64,000 bases of DNA from NCBI RefSeq assembly GCF_018614915.1, contig NZ_JAGGNU010000060.1, forward strand, positions 1-64,000. The letters run 5' to 3'. The notes under the pieces are model-generated. The model was not told the DNA's origin and did no database searches. It worked only from the letters and a program-made list of their open reading frames with translations. This DNA comes from Variovorax paradoxus (GTDB lineage Bacteria; Pseudomonadota; Gammaproteobacteria; Burkholderiales; Burkholderiaceae_C). Position numbers and translations under genes: made by a program. Positions 36,098 through 49,023 of this stretch are shown here, piece after piece; the first letter of the stretch is position 1; each line of letters opens with the position of its first letter.

Positions 36098-36864
36098 CCG
36101 GGGGAGGCTATCTCGCAGCGCACTTGCGCGCTTGCCAGCAGCTCCGGAAACGGCGGTGGGGGCTCGGCGTCGGTGAAAAGGCAATCGATCTGCGACAGCT
36201 TCGCCAGCTCGATCATGGCAGGGCGGTTGAACTTGCTCGCGTCGGCTGCGAGCCACACCTCGCGCGCCTGCGCAATGATGGTCTGCGCCACCTTCACCTC
36301 GCGCAGGTCGAAGTCGCGCAGCGTGCCGTCGGCCTCGATGCTGGAGACGCCGATCAGCGCGATGTCGACCTTGAACTGGCGGATGAAATCCACCGTGGCC
36401 TCGCCCACGATCGCGCGGTCGCGCAGCCGCACCGAGCCGCCCGCCACGATCACTTCGCAGTTCGGGTTGTCGCTCAGGATGGTCGCGACGTTGAGGTTGT
36501 TGGTGATCACGCGCAGCCCGGTGTGCCGCAGCAGCGCCTTGGCGATCGCCTCGGTGGTGGTGCCGATGTTGAGGATCAGCGAGCAGTCGTTCGGCACCCG
36601 TGCGGCCACCGCGCGCGCGATGCGCGCCTTGCCTTCGGCGTGGAGCGTCTCGCGCTGCTGGTAGCCGATGTTCTCGGTGGTCGAGCTCGGCACGCGCACG
36701 CCGCCATGGAAGCGCATCAACAGGCCTTCGTCGGCCAGGCGCTGCACGTCGCGGCGCACCGTCTGCAGCGTCACTTCGAGCATCTCGGCCAGCTGCTCGA
36801 CCGTGATCGAACCGCGGGCGCGGACGGTGTTAAGCAGCTTGAGTTGGCGTGGATTGGAGTTCAC
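36085..36864 (-). CDS. glpR: DeoR-family regulator of glycerol genes
   Basis: 259 residues from GTG 36864. The N-terminal DeoR helix-turn-helix is [24 protein letters not shown] (shown here as part of residues about 19-42), followed by the sensor domain with [14 protein letters not shown], which in this family binds a sugar or polyol phosphate. GlpR of E. coli is released by glycerol 3-phosphate, and the same is inferred here. It lies between glpK and the divergent glpD operon, whose leader holds repeated AACGAA sites. The C-terminal five residues come from a dispersed repeat. Confidence 0.92.
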   Translation of the reverse strand: MNSNPRQLKLLNTVRARGSITVEQLAEMLEVTLQTVRRDVQRLADEGLLMRFHGGVRVPSSTTENIGYQQRETLHAEGKARIARAVAARVPNDCSLILNIGTTTEAIAKALLRHTGLRVITNNLNVATILSDNPNCEVIVAGGSVRLRDRAIVGEATVDFIRQFKVDIALIGVSSIEADGTLRDFDLREVKVAQTIIAQAREVWLAADASKFNRPAMIELAKLSQIDCLFTDAEPPPPFPELLASAQVRCEIASPGRSG

Positions 36865-36899
36865 TGAAATGAAAGAAAGCGCGCGGCGCGCTACTTTAG

Positions 36900-36915
36900 A
36901 ACGAAGGAAAACGAA
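36900..36915. promoter_or_regulatory. AACGAA repeats, candidate GlpR operator
   Basis: AACGAA occurs at 36900-36905 and 36910-36915, ten bases apart (one helical turn), with further copies at 36967-36972 and 37001-37006 and TACGAA at 36973. E. coli GlpR sites also contain a TTCG/CGAA core. Position between glpR and glpD supports an operator, with the later copies lying inside the first codons of glpD. Confidence 0.5.
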
Positions 36916-36963
36916 TGGACTTAAGGGTTAACGCCAGGGAAAATCGCGCCGTAAGGAACCAAA

Positions 36964-38618
36964 ATGAACGAATACGAAAACGCCTCAGGCGAAATACGTG
37001 AACGAATTCACACGACCTTCCACCCATCTTCCGTGAGCGCCATTCCCCCGTCCACCTCCGCCGCCATCACCGACTGCGACGTGCTCATCGTCGGCGGCGG
37101 CATCAATGGCTGTGGCATCGCGCGCGACCTGGCGGGGCGTGGCTTTCGCGTGCTGCTGTGCGAGAAGGACGATCTCGCGGCGCACACTTCCTCGTCGTCC
37201 ACCAAGCTGATCCATGGCGGGCTGCGCTACCTTGAGTACTACGAGTTTTCGCTGGTGCGCAAGGCCTTGCAGGAGCGCGAGGTGCTGCTCAAGAGCGCGC
37301 CGCACATCATGTGGCCGCTGCGCTTCGTGATGCCGCACGACCCTTCGATGCGGCCGGCCTGGATGGTGCGCATCGGCCTCTTCATGTACGACCACCTGGC
37401 GCGGCGCGAGGTGCTGCCGGGCTCGCGCTCGGTCGACCTGCGCCGGCATGCGGCCGGCGAGCCGCTCAAGCCGCAATTCAAGCGCGGCTTCGTCTACTCC
37501 GACGGCTGGGTCGACGACGCGCGGCTGGTGGTGCTCAATGCGCTCGATGCGCGCGCCAAGGGCGCGGAGGTGCTGACCCGCACGCGCTGCGTGAGCGCGC
37601 AGCGCGATGCCAAGGGCTGGACGGCGCTGCTCGAAACGGCGGCAGGCGGCCAGCGCACCGTGCGTGCACGTGCCGTGGTGAATGCGGCCGGCCCGTGGGC
37701 CGAATCCTTCCTGCGCGGCGTGGCCCATGCGGCCAAGGGCGAGGCGCTCGCCACGCGGCATTTGCGGCTGGTCAAGGGCAGCCACATCGTGGTGCCGCGG
37801 CTCTTCGCACACGACCACGCCTACATCTTCCAGAACCCCGACAAGCGGATCATCTTCGCGATTCCCTACCAGAACGACTTCACGCTGATCGGCACCACCG
37901 ACATCGAGCTCAAGGGCGACGACCCCGGCGCGGCGCGCATCGGCCAGGACGAGATCGACTATCTCTGCACCCAGGCCAGCCGCTATTTCGAGAAGCCGGT
38001 GCTGCCGGCCGACGTGGCCTGGACCTATTCGGGCGTGCGGCCGCTGCTCGACGACGACTCGGGCGACCCGTCGGCGGTGACGCGCGACTACATGCTGGAG
38101 TCGAACACCGCGGCGGCGCCGCTGCTCTCGGTATGGGGCGGCAAGATCACCACCTTCCGCAAGCTCGCCGAAGACGCGGCCGACGAGGTCGGCCGGATGC
38201 TCGGCGAGGCGCGGCCGGCGTGGACCGAAGGCGCTTTTCTCGCGGGCGGCGACCTCTCGGCCTGGATCGGCGCCGCGGCACGGCCCGACGACGATTTCGA
38301 GCGCTTCGTGGCAGCGGTTGGCTCGAAGTACCCCTGGCTCGATGCCGCGCTGGCACGCCGCCTGGCACGCGCCTACGGCGCTCGCATCTCGAAGGTGCTC
38401 GGCGATGCGCAGTCGATGGCCGATCTCGGCGCAGCAGTCGCACCCGGCCTGCACGAGCGCGAGCTGAAGTACCTGCACGAGGAGGAATGGGCCTGCAGCG
38501 CCGACGACGTGCTGTGGCGCCGCTCCAAGCTGGGCCTGCACCTCACGCGCCAGGAGCGCGAGCAGGTCGGTCGCTGGATGGAGATCAACACGAGTTCGCA
38601 AGAAGAAGGAATGGCTGC

Positions 38619-38628
<10 letters not shown>
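36964..38628 (+). CDS. glpD: aerobic glycerol-3-phosphate dehydrogenase
   Basis: 554 residues, ATG 36964 with AAGGA six bases upstream. The FAD-binding motif DVLIVGGGINGCGIARDLAGRG starts near residue 35 (dinucleotide fold), followed by HTSSSSTKLIHGGLRYLEYYEF and the C-terminal DAO domain with VWGGKITTFRKLAEDAADEV. It oxidises glycerol 3-phosphate to dihydroxyacetone phosphate and passes electrons to quinone at the inner membrane. The first 33 residues precede the usual N-terminus and contain operator-like repeats; a GTG at 37033 is an alternative without a ribosome binding site. It overlaps the next gene by 10 bases. Confidence 0.95.
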
Positions 38629-39692
<1,064 letters not shown>

Positions 39693-39693
39693 C

Positions 39694-40760
39694 ATGGCCC
39701 GCATCGACCTCGACCTGGCCCATGCCTACCGACCCAATCCGCGGGAGGACAGCGACTACGCGCTGCTGCCGCTGAAGATGAGCTTTCGCGACGGCGGCGC
39801 CTACGCCTTGCTCGGCCCCTCGGGCTGCGGCAAGACCACCATGCTCAACATCATCTCGGGCCTCTTGGCGCCCTCGCAGGGCAGCGTGCGCTTCAACGGC
39901 TGCGACGTCACGCTGGAGACACCACAACAGCGCAACATCGCGCAGGTGTTCCAGTTCCCCGTGATCTACGACACCATGACCGTGGCAGAAAACCTGGCCT
40001 TCCCGCTGCGCAATCGCCGGCTGCCGGCAGAGCAGATCAAGCGGCGCGTGGGCGAGATCGCCGAGATGCTCGACATGAGCGGACAGCTCAACCAGCGCGC
40101 CGCCGGCCTCGCGGCCGACGCCAAGCAGAAGATATCGCTGGGCCGCGGGCTGGTGCGCAGCGACGTGTCGGCCGTGCTCTTCGACGAGCCGCTGACCGTG
40201 ATCGATCCGCATCTCAAGTGGCAGCTGCGGCGCAAGCTCAAGCAGATCCACCGCGAGCTCAAGCTCACGCTGATCTACGTCACGCACGACCAGGTCGAGG
40301 CGCTGACCTTCGCCGAAGAGGTGGTCGTCATGACGCGCGGCAAGGCGGTGCAGGTGGGCAGCGCCGAGGCACTGTTCGAGCGGCCGGCCCACACCTTCGT
40401 CGGCCACTTCATCGGCTCGCCGGGCATGAATTTCCTGCCGGCGCAATGCGCGGACGGCGTGCTGGAGATCGCCGGCAACCGGCTCGCGCTGCCGCGGGCG
40501 CTGCCCGATGGCGCGCTCAAGCTCGGCATCCGGCCCGAGTACCTCGCGCTGGCCGAGCTCCAGTCGCCCGGCGCGCTGCGGGCCACGGTCACGCAGCTGC
40601 AGGACGTCGGCACGCACCAGATGCTGAGCGCCCAGGTCGGCGACAACCTGCTCAAGGCCCGCCTGAACTCCGATGCGCGCGTGCCTGCGGTGGGCGAGCC
40701 GGTCTGGCTCAGGGTGGTGGACAAGCACACCTGTTATTACCGGGACGAGGAGCTCGTGGC

Positions 40761-40764
<4 letters not shown>
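39694..40764 (+). CDS. glpT: glycerol ABC importer ATPase GlpT, degenerate signature
   Basis: 356 residues, one base after glpS. Walker A GPSGCGKT (41-48), Walker B FDEP (near 164) and switch histidine YVTHDQ (H198) are present. The ABC signature is lost: where LSGGQ should be, the sequence is LAADA (139-143). This complements GlpS, which keeps the signature but lacks the histidine. A C-terminal OB/TOBE domain follows (VGHFIGSPGMNFLPA). Note that this is not the MFS transporter of the same name in E. coli. It overlaps glpP by four bases. Confidence 0.9.
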
Positions 40765-41647
<883 letters not shown>

Positions 41648-41651
<4 letters not shown>

Positions 41652-42460
41652 ACGAGAAGAGATTCCGCAAGCGCAGCATCTTCCTGCTGCTGTACATCCT
41701 GTTCGCGCTCTTGCCCATCTACTGGATGGTCAACATGAGCTTCAAGACGAACGAGGAGATCCTTTCGAGCTTCTCCTTCTTCCCCCAGCACTTCACCTGG
41801 GCCAACTACGCGCGCATCTTCACCGACGAGTCCTGGTACTCGGGCTACATCAACAGCCTGATCTACGTCGGCATCAACACGGTGATCTCGCTCACGGTCG
41901 CGCTGCCTGCGGCCTATGCCTTCTCGCGCTATTCCTTCCTCGGCGACAAGCACGTGTTCTTCTGGCTGCTCACCAACCGGATGACGCCGCCGGCCGTGTT
42001 CCTCTTGCCCTTCTTCCAGCTCTACACCACGGTCGGGCTGATGGACACGCACCTGGGCGTGGCGCTCGCGCACCTGCTCTTCAACGTGCCGCTGGCGGTG
42101 TGGATCCTGGAAGGCTTCATGAGCGGCATTCCGCGCGAGATCGATGAGACGGCCTACATCGACGGCTACTCCTTCCCGCGCTTTTTCCTCACGATCTTCC
42201 TGCCGCTGATCAAGGCCGGCGTCGGCGTCGCGGCCTTCTTCTGCTTCATGTTCAGCTGGGTCGAGCTGCTGCTGGCCCGCACGCTGACCAGCGTGAACGC
42301 CAAGCCGATCGTGGCCACGATGACGCGCACCGTGAGCGCGTCGGGCATGGACTGGGCCACGCTGGCCGCGGCCGGCGTGCTGACCATCGTGCCGGGAGCG
42401 ATCGTCATCTGGTTCGTGCGTCACTACATCGCGAAGGGTTTCGCGATGGGACGCGTCTGA
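41648..42460 (+). CDS. glpQ: glycerol ABC importer permease GlpQ
   Basis: 270 residues from ATG 41648, overlapping glpP by four bases. It is a MalG/UgpE-type permease: N-terminal helix IFLLLYILFALLPIYWMVNM and the coupling loop EIDETAYIDGYSFPRFFLTIFLPLI. It partners GlpP. The name follows the Rhizobium system and does not mean the periplasmic phosphodiesterase. Confidence 0.9.
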
Positions 42461-42470
42461 GGAGAAACAA

Positions 42471-42779
42471 ATGTTCGAATGGATGGTCTGGACCACGCCG
42501 GTGGCCGTTTTCTTCAGCTGCATCGCCTTCATGCTGGTCGGCATGACCGTGTGGGAATTCAAGTCGCCGACGACGCTGCGCCGCGGCTGGCTGCCGATGG
42601 AGACCACGCGCGGCGACCGGCTGTTCATCGGCCTCTTGATCGCGGCCTACATCAATCTCGCCTTCATCGGCTTGGCGGGCCAGTTCCAGGAGTGGTTCGG
42701 CCTGGAGGCCGAGCCGTCGATCTGGGTCAGCTTCGTGCTGTCGATGCTCGCGCTCGCGCTGATCATGCGCAAGGGCTGA
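42471..42779 (+). CDS. glpU: small membrane protein GlpU (DUF2160)
   Basis: 102 residues with AGGAG before ATG 42471. Three hydrophobic helices are visible: PVAVFFSCIAFMLVGMTVW, LFIGLLIAAYINLAFIGLA and WVSFVLSMLALALIM. It belongs to DUF2160, conserved in this position in glpSTPQUV operons, but its role in the importer is not known. The gap to glpV includes a stable hairpin. Confidence 0.85.
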   Translation: MFEWMVWTTPVAVFFSCIAFMLVGMTVWEFKSPTTLRRGWLPMETTRGDRLFIGLLIAAYINLAFIGLAGQFQEWFGLEAEPSIWVSFVLSMLALALIMRKG

Positions 42780-42810
42780 GCACATTGGTTTTTCAGCTGT
42801 CCGGCTCTTC

Positions 42811-42848
42811 GCTTTCCCGGGGCCGGGATCTGCACAACACCGGGAAGC
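42811..42848 (+). other. intercistronic hairpin before glpV
   Basis: GCTTTCCCGG (42811-42820) pairs with CCGGGAAGC (42840-42848) over a bulged T. It sits in the 86-base glpU-glpV gap, 17 bases before the glpV start and just before its ribosome binding site. Such stems often stop 3'-to-5' decay or limit read-through so that a binding protein is made in excess over its permease. No T-run follows. Confidence 0.45.
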
Positions 42849-42865
42849 ACCATGAGGAGACATCC

Positions 42866-44596
<1,731 letters not shown>

Positions 44597-44619
44597 GCGC
44601 CTGAAACGCAAGGCTTCGA

Positions 44620-44652
44620 GGGCTGCTGTGCGAAGGCGCAGCAGCCCTTTTT
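44620..44652 (+). terminator. rho-independent terminator after glpV
   Basis: GGGCTGCTGTGC (44620-44631) and GCGCAGCAGCCC (44636-44647) form a 12-pair stem with one G-U pair and a GAAG loop, followed by TTTTT. It marks the end of the glpD-glpSTPQUV transcript. Confidence 0.93.
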
Positions 44653-44686
44653 GCTTTGGGGTCGCCGGCTTTGCTGGCCTCGCGCC

Positions 44687-45247
44687 ATGCTGCCCGGAAG
44701 ACGCGAATTCATCCTGCTCGCCGCGGCCCTGCTGGGCCGTGCGCATGCCCAGCCAGGGGACGATGCGATGGCCGATCGCCTGCGCGCCGGCCGGTGTGCG
44801 CTGCTGTGGCGCCACGCGCAGACGACGCCGGGGATCGGCGATCCGCCGGGCTTCCGGATCGACCAGTGCAGCACGCAGCGCAACCTGAGCGAGACGGGCC
44901 GCGCGCAGGCCCGCGCGGCGGCTGAATGGTTCCGTGCCCGCGGCCTCGCGCCGCGTGCCGTGCGTTCCAGCGCGTGGTGCCGATGCAAGGACACGGCGGA
45001 TCTGGCCTTCGGCAGCCACGCGCTGTGGACGCCCCTGAACTCGAGCTTCGGCCGCGCCGAGGTCGCGGCCGACAACCGGCAGCTCCTGATGGACGGCTTG
45101 GCGCGCATTCCGGCCGGCGCGTTCGAAGCCTGGGTGACGCACCAGGTCAACATCACGGGCTTCACCGGCGAGCCGGTCGCGATGGGCGAAGCGGTGGTCG
45201 TCGATCGCGCGGGCCGGGTCGTGGCGCGCGGCGGCTTCGGCGCCTGA
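44687..45247 (+). CDS. exported histidine phosphatase-family protein
   Basis: 186 residues from ATG 44687. The N-terminus MLPGRREFILLAAALLGRAH has a twin-arginine-like motif and AHA-Q cleavage site, so it is probably periplasmic. The phosphatase core has LLWRHAQTTPGIGD; the usual RHG is RHA, with the catalytic histidine kept. RSSAWCRCKDTAD supplies the second arginine and VTHQVNITG the second histidine. It lies just after the glp terminator. Its TGA is immediately followed by the stop of the convergent HD gene. Confidence 0.8.
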   Translation: MLPGRREFILLAAALLGRAHAQPGDDAMADRLRAGRCALLWRHAQTTPGIGDPPGFRIDQCSTQRNLSETGRAQARAAAEWFRARGLAPRAVRSSAWCRCKDTADLAFGSHALWTPLNSSFGRAEVAADNRQLLMDGLARIPAGAFEAWVTHQVNITGFTGEPVAMGEAVVVDRAGRVVARGGFGA

Positions 45248-45865
45248 TCAGCCGATCGCGCGTTGCAGGTTGATGCGGGCCTGCGCTTCCAGCTTCGTTC
45301 GGATGGACTGTGTGAGGTAGAGCGGATCGCGCGCCAGGAATCCGGCGAGGATCTCCCGCCGCCGCGGCTCGAAGATCTCGGGTGGCACATGCGCGTACTC
45401 GATGCGGATCTGCCGTTCGTACTCGGCGAAGCGCGCCGCGGATGCACCGAGGATCGAGAGGTCGATGTCGACCAGCAGCTGCGCACCGGCATCGTCGGGC
45501 CGCGCATGGTGGCGCGTGGCCATCACCAGCGCGTGGACACGTTGCGCCGCATCGGCCGCGACGCCGGCGGCGTTCAAGGCCTGCTGCGCCCAGTCGGCGC
45601 TCAGTGCTTCGTTGTCGTGCCGGTGCACGTCGTAGATGGCATCGTGGAACCACAGCGCGAGCGCGATCTCGGCGGGCCGCTTGGCATGGCCGTGCTCGCG
45701 CGCCAGGGCTTCGAGGCATTCGTCGAGGTGCTGGAGCGTGTGGTAGGCGCGATGCGGCTCGCCGTGGCGCGCCAGCAGTTCGGCCAGGAGCGTCTCGTCG
45801 GGCGTGTCGACACCGAGCTCGCGCCAAGCATCGAGCCACGAAGCGCGCCGCGCGCCGGCGTCCAT
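45248..45865 (-). CDS. HD-domain metal-dependent hydrolase
   Basis: 205 residues from ATG 45865. It shows the HD superfamily pattern: histidine in YHTLQHLDECL, the HD pair in LWFHDAIYDVH, histidines in ATRHHARP and aspartate in LVDIDLSILG. Such proteins are predicted nucleotide or phosphate-ester hydrolases; the substrate is unknown. It starts two bases after the mltB stop, so it is likely co-transcribed. Confidence 0.82.
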   Translation of the reverse strand: MDAGARRASWLDAWRELGVDTPDETLLAELLARHGEPHRAYHTLQHLDECLEALAREHGHAKRPAEIALALWFHDAIYDVHRHDNEALSADWAQQALNAAGVAADAAQRVHALVMATRHHARPDDAGAQLLVDIDLSILGASAARFAEYERQIRIEYAHVPPEIFEPRRREILAGFLARDPLYLTQSIRTKLEAQARINLQRAIG

Positions 45866-45867
45866 GG

Positions 45868-46926
45868 TCACTGTTCCATCGCGGCGCGGACTTCGCGACC
45901 GAGATCGATCACCGACATCGCGTAGTAGCTGCTCCAGTTGTAGCGGGTGATCACGTAGAAGTTCTGCGTGCCGGCCACGTAGCTCGGCGCGTCGGCGCCG
46001 TTCTGCAGCTCGACCAGCGCCAGCAGGCCCGGGTGCCTGAGCGCTTCGCCCTCGAGCACGGCGCCGCCGGCCACGAAGCTGTCGGCACTGAAGGAGGGGA
46101 GGATGTCGGGCGCCAGCAGCACGTCCTTCTTGAGCCGCGCTTCGTCGAAGCCGACGGGGTAGATCGGCGGCATGCCCGGCTTCCAGCCGAAGGCCTTGAA
46201 ATAGCTGGCCACCGAGCCGATCACGTCGGCCGGGTTGTTGACCAGGTCGATGCGGCCATCGCCGTCGAAGTCGATCGCGTACTTGGCGATGCTGCTCGGC
46301 ATGAACTGCGGCATGCCCATGGCGCCGGCGTAGCTGCCCAGCGGCACCATCGGATCCTCGGCGGTGCGGCTCTCGGTGCTGAGAAAGCTTTCGAGCTCGC
46401 CGCGAAAGAAGGCCTGGCGCTCGGCCGCGCGCGGGTGGCCCTGCGGGAAATCGAAAGCCAGCGTGGCCAGCGCATCGATGACGCGGAAGTTGCCCATGTT
46501 GCGCCCGTAGATGGTCTCGACGCCGACGATGCCGACGATGATCTCGGGCGGCACGCCGTACTCGGCTTCGGCGCGCGCCAGCGTGTCGGCATGGGCGCGC
46601 CAGAAGCGTGCGCCGGCCGCGATGCGCACCGGGTCGATGAAGCGGCTGCGGTAGACGCGCCAGTTCTTCGCGCTGCCTCCGGGCGCGGGCAGCATCAGGC
46701 GCGGCACGTTCGGCAGCAGCCGCGCGTTGCCGATGGTCGCGCGCACCCAGTTGCGATCGAGGTTGCGCCGCGCGGCGACGTCGTCGGCGAACTGCATCGC
46801 ATCGTCGCGCGTGGCATAGGGCCTTTCGCCGCGCACGGTTTTCTGGGCCGAAGCGGGAATCGGATGGACGCCGGCGCTGAGGAATACCAGGGCCATCGGA
46901 AGAACGGTCGAGAGAAGGCGTCGCAT
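45868..46926 (-). CDS. mltB: lytic murein transglycosylase B
   Basis: 352 residues from ATG 46926. A signal peptide (LLSTVLPMALVFLSAGV, then PASA-Q) leads to an MltB-type domain: IVGIVGVETIYGRNMGNFRV contains the catalytic glutamate; GAMGMPQFMPSSIAKYAIDF and DFDGDGRIDL are standard MltB features. It cleaves peptidoglycan with formation of 1,6-anhydro-muramic acid. No lipobox, so it is a soluble periplasmic form. It lies downstream of the moxR-DUF58-transglutaminase genes. Confidence 0.93.
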   Translation of the reverse strand: MRRLLSTVLPMALVFLSAGVHPIPASAQKTVRGERPYATRDDAMQFADDVAARRNLDRNWVRATIGNARLLPNVPRLMLPAPGGSAKNWRVYRSRFIDPVRIAAGARFWRAHADTLARAEAEYGVPPEIIVGIVGVETIYGRNMGNFRVIDALATLAFDFPQGHPRAAERQAFFRGELESFLSTESRTAEDPMVPLGSYAGAMGMPQFMPSSIAKYAIDFDGDGRIDLVNNPADVIGSVASYFKAFGWKPGMPPIYPVGFDEARLKKDVLLAPDILPSFSADSFVAGGAVLEGEALRHPGLLALVELQNGADAPSYVAGTQNFYVITRYNWSSYYAMSVIDLGREVRAAMEQ

Positions 46927-46979
46927 GAACTCGATTGTGCCGCCCGCGCCGATCCGTCCTGCGCGAGACACATGGTGTT

Positions 46980-48980
46980 TCAGCGCGGCCAGGCCAGGCG
47001 CCGGAACTCGGCGCGCAATGTCGCCAACGCCGGTCCGGGCGTTCGGGCATAGCGCTGCGCCTCGAGCTTGACGAGCCAGTCTGCTGCGGCTTGTGCACCG
47101 GCGCCGAAGCGTTCGGCCAGCCGCGCCGCCATCTGGCGCGGCGGCATCGCCTCGGGCACCTCGAGGCCCGCCTTCTTCATGCGGGCACGGGCCTGTCCCA
47201 GCAGCCTTAGCCAGGGGTCGTGCTGGCTGCGCTCCCACAGCGTCCAGCCGGCGCCAGCGAGGCTGGCGACCACCAGCAGCGCGAGCAGCACGGTCGCGAG
47301 GTCTTGCAGGCTCGGTGCGTCGAAGCCCAGGTTCTTCAGCAGGTCGAGCTGCCGGCTCTGCGTGTAGTTGAGCACCCACTGGTTCCAGCCGTTGTTCATG
47401 GCTTCCCAGGCCGCGCGCAGGTTCTGCGCGAGCGTGGGGCTCATCACGTTGAACGCACCGGCGATGAGCCCCGGCTGCGGTGCGAGGCGCTGGAACTGGC
47501 CGACACGGTCCGGAGAGATCGCCCCGGTCGGATCGATGCGCACCCAGCCCGCGCCTTCCTGCCACACCTCGGCCCAGGCGTGCGCGTCGCTGTGGCGCAG
47601 CGTCCAAAAGTTGTCGACGCCGTTGATCTCGCCGCCCTGGTAGCCGGTAACGATGCGCGCGGGAATGTCGAGCGCGCGCATCAGCACCACGAAGGCCGAG
47701 GCAATGTGTTCGCAGAAGCCGGCCTTGCGGTCGAACCAGAATTCGTCGGCGGTGTCGTTGCCGTAGACGCCGGGCTCGAGCGTGTAGCTGTAGCCGCCCG
47801 TGCGCAGCCGCTGCAGCGCGGCCTGCACGAAGGCTGGCGTGGCCGCGCCGGCGAGGGCAGGGTCGCGTTTCATCTGCACAGCCAGCTCGGCGGTGCGCGG
47901 GTTCGAGCCGGGCGGCAGCGCCACGTAGGCCTGCAGCGCGGCCGTGCGGCGCTGCGGGCCGCTCTGGAACTGGGTGAAGCTCTCGGCGCGGTAGCGCACC
48001 AGGTCGCCGATCGGCCGGTTCGCGAGCCATTGCAGCTCGGGCGTGCCGTAGAGCTCGTAGCCCGGCAGTTCCGGCTTGCCCGGCGCGGCGTCGAGCGTCA
48101 GCAGCCAGGGCCGGTTGCTGGGCTCGAGCGTGACTTCGTAGCCCGTGGCCTCGCCACGCACGCGCAGGTTCTGCGGCATGAAGCCGCCGCGCGCGAAGGG
48201 CGGCGGCGAAGTCCATTCGCGGCCATCGAACTGCGACAGCACCGGGCCGCGGAAATACATGTCGCGCTGCGCCGGGATGCGGTTGCCGTCGAACCTGATG
48301 CGTGCGGCGATGCCGTCGTCGAGCGCCAGCTGCGCGATGCTGCCCACGCGCATCGTGTTCGAGAGGCCGGTGCGGCCGGTCATCGCGTCGTTGGGCGTGC
48401 CCCAGAGCGGCGCCATGCGCGGGAACAGCAGGAACAGCACCAGCATGACCGGCGCGCCGAGCAGCGCCATCCATCCCGCCGTGCGCGCCGCCTGCATAAG
48501 CGGCGGCTTGCCGACCGGCATGTGGGCGTTGACCAGCGCGGTCAACAGGCCGAGCAGCGCCAGCAGCATCGCGAAGGCCGTGAGGAGCGACTGCGAATAG
48601 AAGAAATTCGTGAGCATCGTGAAGAAGCCCAGGAAGAAGATCACGAAGGCGTCGCGCCGCGCGCGCAGCTCCAGCGTCTTGAGCGCGAGCAGGATCACGA
48701 TCAGCGTGACGCCGGCATCGCGGCCCAGCAGCGTGCGGTGCGTGGCGTAGGTGGCGACGAGCGTGACCGCGAGCAGGCCGGCGCGCCACCACTTGCTGGG
48801 CAGCGGCCTGGCCTGCACGGCCAGGGTGCCGCGCCAGAACAGGACGATGGCGGTGAGGGTGCTGCACCACCAGGGGAGATTTGGAACCTGGGGCAGCAGG
48901 ATGAGGGCGATCACGCCGAGGAGGAAGAGGGTGTCTCTTGCGTCTCTCGGCAGCGCCTGGAGCTTGGTCGCGAGCCTCAT
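46980..48980 (-). CDS. TgpA-type membrane transglutaminase (DUF3488)
   Basis: 666 residues from ATG 48980, with GGGAG nearby upstream. About six N-terminal membrane helices (DUF3488) precede a periplasmic transglutaminase domain: cysteine in DRKAGFCEHIASAFVVLMRA, histidine in SDAHAWAEVW and aspartate in VRIDPTG. A final membrane helix (TVLLALLVVASLAGAGWTLW) and a cytoplasmic tail follow. The set MoxR - DUF58 - TgpA is conserved, and TgpA is essential in Pseudomonas aeruginosa; its substrate in the envelope is unknown. A longer start at 49016 exists, but this ATG has the better ribosome binding site. Confidence 0.9.
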   Translation of the reverse strand: MRLATKLQALPRDARDTLFLLGVIALILLPQVPNLPWWCSTLTAIVLFWRGTLAVQARPLPSKWWRAGLLAVTLVATYATHRTLLGRDAGVTLIVILLALKTLELRARRDAFVIFFLGFFTMLTNFFYSQSLLTAFAMLLALLGLLTALVNAHMPVGKPPLMQAARTAGWMALLGAPVMLVLFLLFPRMAPLWGTPNDAMTGRTGLSNTMRVGSIAQLALDDGIAARIRFDGNRIPAQRDMYFRGPVLSQFDGREWTSPPPFARGGFMPQNLRVRGEATGYEVTLEPSNRPWLLTLDAAPGKPELPGYELYGTPELQWLANRPIGDLVRYRAESFTQFQSGPQRRTAALQAYVALPPGSNPRTAELAVQMKRDPALAGAATPAFVQAALQRLRTGGYSYTLEPGVYGNDTADEFWFDRKAGFCEHIASAFVVLMRALDIPARIVTGYQGGEINGVDNFWTLRHSDAHAWAEVWQEGAGWVRIDPTGAISPDRVGQFQRLAPQPGLIAGAFNVMSPTLAQNLRAAWEAMNNGWNQWVLNYTQSRQLDLLKNLGFDAPSLQDLATVLLALLVVASLAGAGWTLWERSQHDPWLRLLGQARARMKKAGLEVPEAMPPRQMAARLAERFGAGAQAAADWLVKLEAQRYARTPGPALATLRAEFRRLAWPR

Positions 48981-49023
48981 GGTTCTACTCCCTCCCCCAG
49001 AGGGTGAAGGAGCCATGCCGAGA

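Noticed and set aside
45868-48870. Single 1000-residue leftward protein ending in MltB
   Set aside because: The upper part is an out-of-frame shadow of the TgpA-type gene; MltB has its own start and signal peptide at 46926.
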